A stretch of 64,000 nucleotides of DNA from Mytilus galloprovincialis (lineage: Eukaryota > Mollusca > Bivalvia > Mytilida > Mytilidae): contig NC_134839.1 in the NCBI RefSeq assembly GCF_965363235.1, positions 80,749,410 to 80,813,409 on the forward strand. The letters are read 5' to 3'. A program made the translations under genes and the position numbers. Below, one piece after another: positions 59,441 through 64,000 of the stretch (positions are counted from its first letter, which is position 1; each line of letters opens with the position of its first letter). The notes under the pieces are model-generated. The model saw only the letters and a program-made list of their open reading frames with translations. It had not been told where the DNA came from and did no database searches.

Positions 59441-60690
59441 ATTCAGTTCAACTCGTGTCGAATGATAGTAAAATAGGAACTTGGAAGATAACATGATAAA
59501 ATCATTTATATTTCACATAAATACAGTTAGTAGCTTTTGGAGAGATTGATTGATAGTTGATCTCTTATTCGCAAATTAAGGAAGGTGAAAACCGAACACT
59601 ACCACGAAATGGCGTATGATTTTGACTATCACTTAATACGTACGATATATAGGGTAAACTTTCTGTCTTACGATAGGCGAATTAACTTGTATTTTAAGAA
59701 TTTATTCACCGCACACGTAGCCACGAAAATACTTATAGAATAATTAATGATTAACTTTCTTCGTAGAAGGAGGCGTTATTTTCAACAACTCCAGAGTTGT
59801 TTTTTGCATGTGTATATCAAATTACCGTAACGCAAACCCCTCCCGTACATGCAAACGTTTTTACGAACTCCAACATACGAAGATTTTCAGATCAAAACCA
59901 AAATCACATTTTTTTGTTTTGCTGGATTAAATATGAAACGTGTTTACTATTCAAACAGAACCAGATTGAAACCATAATTTGTATAGGACTTAGTTGTAGT
60001 TGGTTTTGTCAAGTGTGGGATTGAAAACAATTTATACAACTACAGAAGAATTGAATATAGACACAGGATAGTTGTCAAATACATGACATATGTTCGAATG
60101 CATATGGCTGTTTCTAAGGTGAACAATCAATGTGCTTTTTTGGCATTATGTAAACAAATCAGGCTAAATGGTTTCTTATTCAAATATGAAGTTATTTCCA
60201 TATTGATTGGGGAGCATACGTGCTATGATTTTTCGTTCATTTGTTTGTAAAAATCTCAATTTTAATGAATAAATTTTCTATCAATTTATAAATTCTCTAC
60301 ACGTTGAGTTGTCATTAAGAGTAACAATTTGTGTTAATACGTGTATAATTTGCAGATTGAAAAAAGAAGAAGATAATAACCAGATAATTATATAAGACAT
60401 TGAAAGGCACAAAAAAGTTCCATCCTGGTTCTTGTTCGGATACATATTACCAAAACTTGGACGTAACATAAGGGGGATATACATTTTCAAAGTATCAGTT
60501 GCAAAAACAATTAACACTTTATAAGTCTTGTGCGTCAGTCAACTTTTTTTGGAATTTGCCTTCATCAGGAAGGCTCAAACCCAAAAATTTGAAAGCCAAG
60601 AATGTATTTTGGTTCTTTTTATTTGATGATGCGACCAATGTTTTTATTGTCGAAATCCTCTAATGTGGCATCACCAAATTTGTACTTCCA
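59441..60690. other. Intergenic, no recognised feature
   Basis: No gene or repeat copy supported; the frames at 59797-60024 (plus) and 60281-60517 (minus) show no domain. Confidence 0.45.
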
Positions 60691-60880
60691 TGAGTAGCAT
60701 GACGGGTTCCACATTTTGAGCAGGATCGGCAAACCCTTCTGGGGCAGCGGAGATAAAATAAAAATAAAAATAAAAAAGTGTTTTGTTGGGTTTCGTTTTT
60801 CTCGGTATTTAGTCTTCTATGTTGTGTTTTGAAGACTGTTTTGCCTTGGTATTATTGGTTTGTCTTTGGTAGCATAGAAG
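60691..60880 (+). repeat. Diverged Penelope-like 3' tail
   Basis: GTAGCATGACGGGTTCCACA, TTGAGCAGGATCGGCAAACC and TCTTCTATGTTGTGTTTTGA are drifted versions of the tail at 61861-62000. It lies 260 bp before the younger copy, in the same orientation. Confidence 0.6.
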
Positions 60881-61139
60881 TATAAACGAAAAGAAATGGA
60901 TTTTTTTCATACTATGCAAAACGTGTATGTCCAAAAAATATTTAGATACTTATAAATACTGGAGCTTTTACTCAAACTTCAGGTTGTGAAGAAATTATCC
61001 ATGTTGTGTACTATTAGGCTACACAGGGAAAAGGCATCATTATGTGATAAGTTGACCAAATGATAGAATTTGAAAATTAAAATTTGAAAACTAGGTATTT
61101 TTAAATGCTTTCAGAATTTTAAAAGGAAAAAAAAGGTCA

Positions 61140-62090
61140 CCACACGTCTTTTCTATTGACAACATATCTGTTACGTTCGGAGGACGTGTTTTTCAACAGA
61201 CTGTCGGTATTCCAATGGGAACAAACTGTGCCCCTCTACTTGCCGACTTGTTTCTTTATTATTATGAGGCTGACTTCATGCAGGAACTTCTTAGGAAGAA
61301 AGATAAGAAGTTAGCAATATCCTTTAACTCTCCTTTCACTAAATAATTTAAAATTTGGTGACTATGTGGAACGCATCTATCCCATCGAGCTAGAGATAAA
61401 AGATACTACAGATACAGTTAAGTCGGCCTCATATCTTGACTTACATCTAGAAATTGACAATGAGGGTCGGTTGAAAACAAAACTTTACGACAAAAGAGAT
61501 GATTTCAGCTTTCCAATTGTGAACTTTCCATTTCTAAGTAGCAACATTCCAGCAGCACCTGCATACGGGGTATATATCTCCCAATTGATACGATATTCCC
61601 GTGCTTGCATTTCCTATTGTGATTTTCTTGATAGAGGGTTGCTGCTCACAAGGAAGCTATTAAACCAAGAGTTCCAAATGGTGAAGTTGAAATCATCCCT
61701 TCGTAAATTTTACGGACGCCATCACGAGTTGGTTGACCGTTATGGAATAACCGGTTCACAAATGATATCGGATATGTTCCTTACGTCGTAACTACAATCC
61801 CCTTCAATCCATGAATGTGACCTACCGAATAAGACTATTTACCGGATTTGTTATCAGATAAGCAACACGACGGGTGCCACATGTGGAGCAGGATCTGCTT
61901 ACCCTTCCGGAGCACCTGAGATCACCCCTAGTTTTTTGGTGGGGTTCGTGTTGTTTATTCTTTTGTTTTCTATGTTGTGTCATGTGTGCTGTTGTTTGTT
62001 TGTCTTTTTCATTTTTAGCCATGGCGTTGTCAGTTTGTATTAGATTTTTGAGTTTGACTGTCCCTTTGGTATCTTTCGTCCCTCTTTTAA
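61140..62090 (+). mobile_element. Penelope-like element, 5'-truncated
   Basis: The reverse transcriptase part runs from TVGIPMGTNCAPLLADLFLY (about 61200) to 61791, including ELEIKDTTDTVKSASYLDLH, DDFSFPIVNFPFLSSNIPAA and LRKFYGRHHELVDRYGITGS. The YxDD catalytic segment is missing through a small deletion near 61340. The tail to 62088 is the most complete in the window. The 61366-61791 frame reads through without a stop. Confidence 0.8.
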
Positions 62091-62167
62091 TGTATTACAT
62101 TAAGTAGAAAAACAATCCCGTAGATACCTTTATGAACTAAGTGAATTGTAAAAAGTAAAATAACAGA

Positions 62168-62375
62168 AATAGCGAAGTCCGAGGAAAATTCATAATGGAA
62201 AGTCCCTATTAAAATGGCACCATCAAAAGTTCAAACACATCAAACGAATGGACAACTGTCACACTCCTGGTCGGCACAGGCATTCTCCCATGTAGAATAT
62301 GGTGGATAAAATCTGGTTTAACAGCCAGCTAAACCTCTCACTTTTATGGCAGTTGCATAAAAATTCCTTTATATT
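62168..62375 (+). repeat. SINE-like repeat (family B)
   Basis: CGAAGTCCGAGGAAAATTCA, AACACATCAAACGAATGGAC and CCAGCTAAACCTCTCACTTT. It sits less than 100 bp after the Penelope-like tail. Confidence 0.7.
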
Positions 62376-62689
62376 GACATCGATGCGTCAACAAAACAAA
62401 CATACATAATAGACATAAAGGTCAAAATAGGGTACAAAAGTCAGCATTGTGCCATAATTTCAATCACTATAAAAACAAACAAATATGCAACAAAGAAACA
62501 CAAAAAGGCATTTTGACAGAGCACATAAGCAAAAACGAAATACAAGAATACAAAAAATCACCATAACACAATAACACAATTCCAGGATGTATTAGAACCG
62601 AGCCACTTCAAATAGATATCACCAAAAGTAGACTAAACAGTTAAAGTAATATTTAAAAAGACAAACAAAAGAATACCAACACACGCTAT

Positions 62690-63049
62690 TCAGATGATAA
62701 ACAAAGTCAGTTCCCGGAATCTATACTTCAAGACCATCGTGTAGTATTTGTGAAGTTGATACGGCATGTGTATCAACAAGGTCTTGGTACCTTCTGATGA
62801 TTTGTTAGAAAAAGGACGAGACGTTCTTTGACATACCCCTGGTACGTCAACTTTCTGTTCAGACACTTGCCAAAGGCTCGACATATCGAAGTCTGCAGTT
62901 CAGCAACTGAAACAAAACTTCAAGTCAATGAGGGATTGAGTCGAGAACTAGGACAGATAATGTCCAAACGCAAGCAAGATGATCCGAAACTGGACATTTT
63001 ATCTGAACGCCTCAAAACTGTTCAGTCAAGCATTCAGAAGCGTATTTAA
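62690..63049. other. Unassigned coding-like block
   Basis: Frames on both strands stay open: plus 62828-63049 contains KLQVNEGLSRELGQIMSKRK and KLDILSERLKTVQSSIQKR, a charged, possibly coiled-coil stretch; minus 62690-62884 contains MSSLWQVSEQKVDVPGVCQR. Only one, if either, can be real. Its position just before a reverse transcriptase remnant suggests mobile-element origin. Confidence 0.3.
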
Positions 63050-63079
63050 AATATAGAATAAAGAACGAGTTCACGGGAT

Positions 63080-63490
63080 TCTGGATTCAAATAGGTACAA
63101 ATAGTGTACCACTACTCGCCGACTTGTTTTTGTTCTCATACGAAGGAAAATTGACACAGAACCTTCTCAAAGACAAAAAGATAAAGCATCTCGTAAAATA
63201 CTGAAATATCACTTTCAGATAATTTGATGATTCTCTGTGACTACATAACCAACATTTCATTGAAGGTGTTCATCTCATATATCATAGTGCAATTGATATA
63301 AAGGATACTATCGAAAAAAGAAGGTCTGCATCATATTTTTGTGCATCGATATTGTCACAGACTTCACACAAGAAACTTGATGCTGTCAACTTCTCATTTC
63401 TCAGCAGTAACATGCATGCTGCTCCATCGTATAGCGTTAACATATCTCATTTCACATGTTTCGATCCTTCATATTTACTTTACGGGCTCC
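63080..63490 (+). pseudogene. Old reverse transcriptase remnant (Penelope-like)
   Basis: The reading near 63085-63160 includes VPLLADLFLFSYEGKLTQNL, resembling the APLLADLF block at 61230. Later words (AAPSYSVNISHFT near 63415) resemble AAPAYGVYISQL. Heavily decayed, no open frame across it. Confidence 0.6.
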
Positions 63491-63634
63491 ATTCACATCA
63501 TTTTGTTAACTGACATAACCTAAAAATGCCTTATTTTTATTCTTTTACATGGATAAGCTTTGATTTTTAAAGGAAGGGCTCCCGATTTTATGCAACAAGA
63601 CATCTCTTATATTTGACTTAACATATTCAGATCA

Positions 63635-63879
63635 TCAATTTATTTCGCATATATATGCCTTTGTTTGTAAACAATACTCGTCGACTAATACCCTTTTAGT
63701 GACTCTTAAAGCCGCACAATCAGCATCTAAACCAGGATGATGAATGTCGATATTATTTGGTTGATTAGTCTTAAAAGTCATAAAATCTGAAGAATTTTGG
63801 GAAATCCACTTCCAGTTACCTTCTTCAGAAATGTCTGAAGCACCAACATAATAAGCGTCATCAAATTGTGGAAGATGAT
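63635..63879 (-). CDS. C-type lectin domain, last exon (gene continues right)
   Basis: Final exon of a C-type lectin domain protein, probably secreted, in the sugar-binding family widely used in bivalve innate recognition. The acceptor TTTTTTCAG precedes 63879, and the exon ends in TGA at 63635. It encodes about 80 residues, the second half of the fold: YYVGASDISEEGNWKW (the WIG-like strand), QPNN (the sugar-specificity loop, QPN in place of EPN or QPD), GLDADCAALR (conserved cysteine) and VDEYCLQTKAYICE (last two conserved cysteine positions). The usual WND calcium motif before the penultimate cysteine is reduced to LVDEYC. The first half, including the signal peptide, must lie beyond 64000. 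The exon is phase 1 at its start. Sugar preference cannot be settled from one exon. Confidence 0.9.
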
Positions 63880-64000
63880 CTGAAAAAATAATAAAAGTAA
63901 GATAACTTTGCAATGTTGTAAAAAAAAACCACTCAACAGTTTTATGTTCACAACTCTGAAATTCGCATTGATACTATATCTACATGTATATATTGAAACT

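Overview
The window looks like nuclear DNA of a bivalve mollusc, most likely a mytilid mussel. It is AT-rich, its genes are broken into short exons with GT-AG introns, and most of the sequence is interspersed repeats of kinds I associate with mussel genomes (tRNA-headed SINE-like elements, Penelope-like retroelements, hammerhead-bearing repeats, MITEs). The species call is inference; nothing here names the organism.

Five host genes can be supported by splicing exons by eye. (1) 765-11560, plus: the last eight coding exons of a ceramide synthase whose 5' end lies left of the window. (2) 26608-36160, plus: a complete ten-exon ceramide synthase of 384 residues. The two have the same exon phases and nearly identical exon lengths, so they are tandem paralogues. 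(3) 41246-50917, minus: a complete eight-exon, membrane-anchored serine beta-lactamase-like protein of 422 residues. (4) 53820-55387, plus: two exons encoding a 179-residue four-helix membrane protein that I do not recognise. (5) 63635-63879, minus: the last exon of a C-type lectin domain gene that continues right of the window.

Layout: 1-11.6 kb is the first ceramide synthase, with introns filled by tandem duplications, a MITE and hammerhead repeats. About 11.6-26.6 kb has no recognisable host gene; it holds a TATACGACCCC-ended element, a 3.6 kb nested foldback made of ACGGA/TCCGT words, a GGATCC MITE and SINE-like copies. 26.6-36.2 kb is the second ceramide synthase, carrying an antisense Penelope-like copy and a tRNA-headed SINE in its introns. 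36.2-41.2 kb is repeats and a long hairpin. 41.2-50.9 kb is the beta-lactamase-like gene, with a Penelope-like copy in intron 3. 51-64 kb holds the four-helix gene, another Penelope-like copy and the lectin exon.

The two ceramide synthases act in sphingolipid synthesis at the ER. The other three genes have no visible functional link to them. The most distinctive non-gene signal is a set of four hammerhead ribozyme folds inside one repeat family: one has an intact core and the other three are at different stages of decay.
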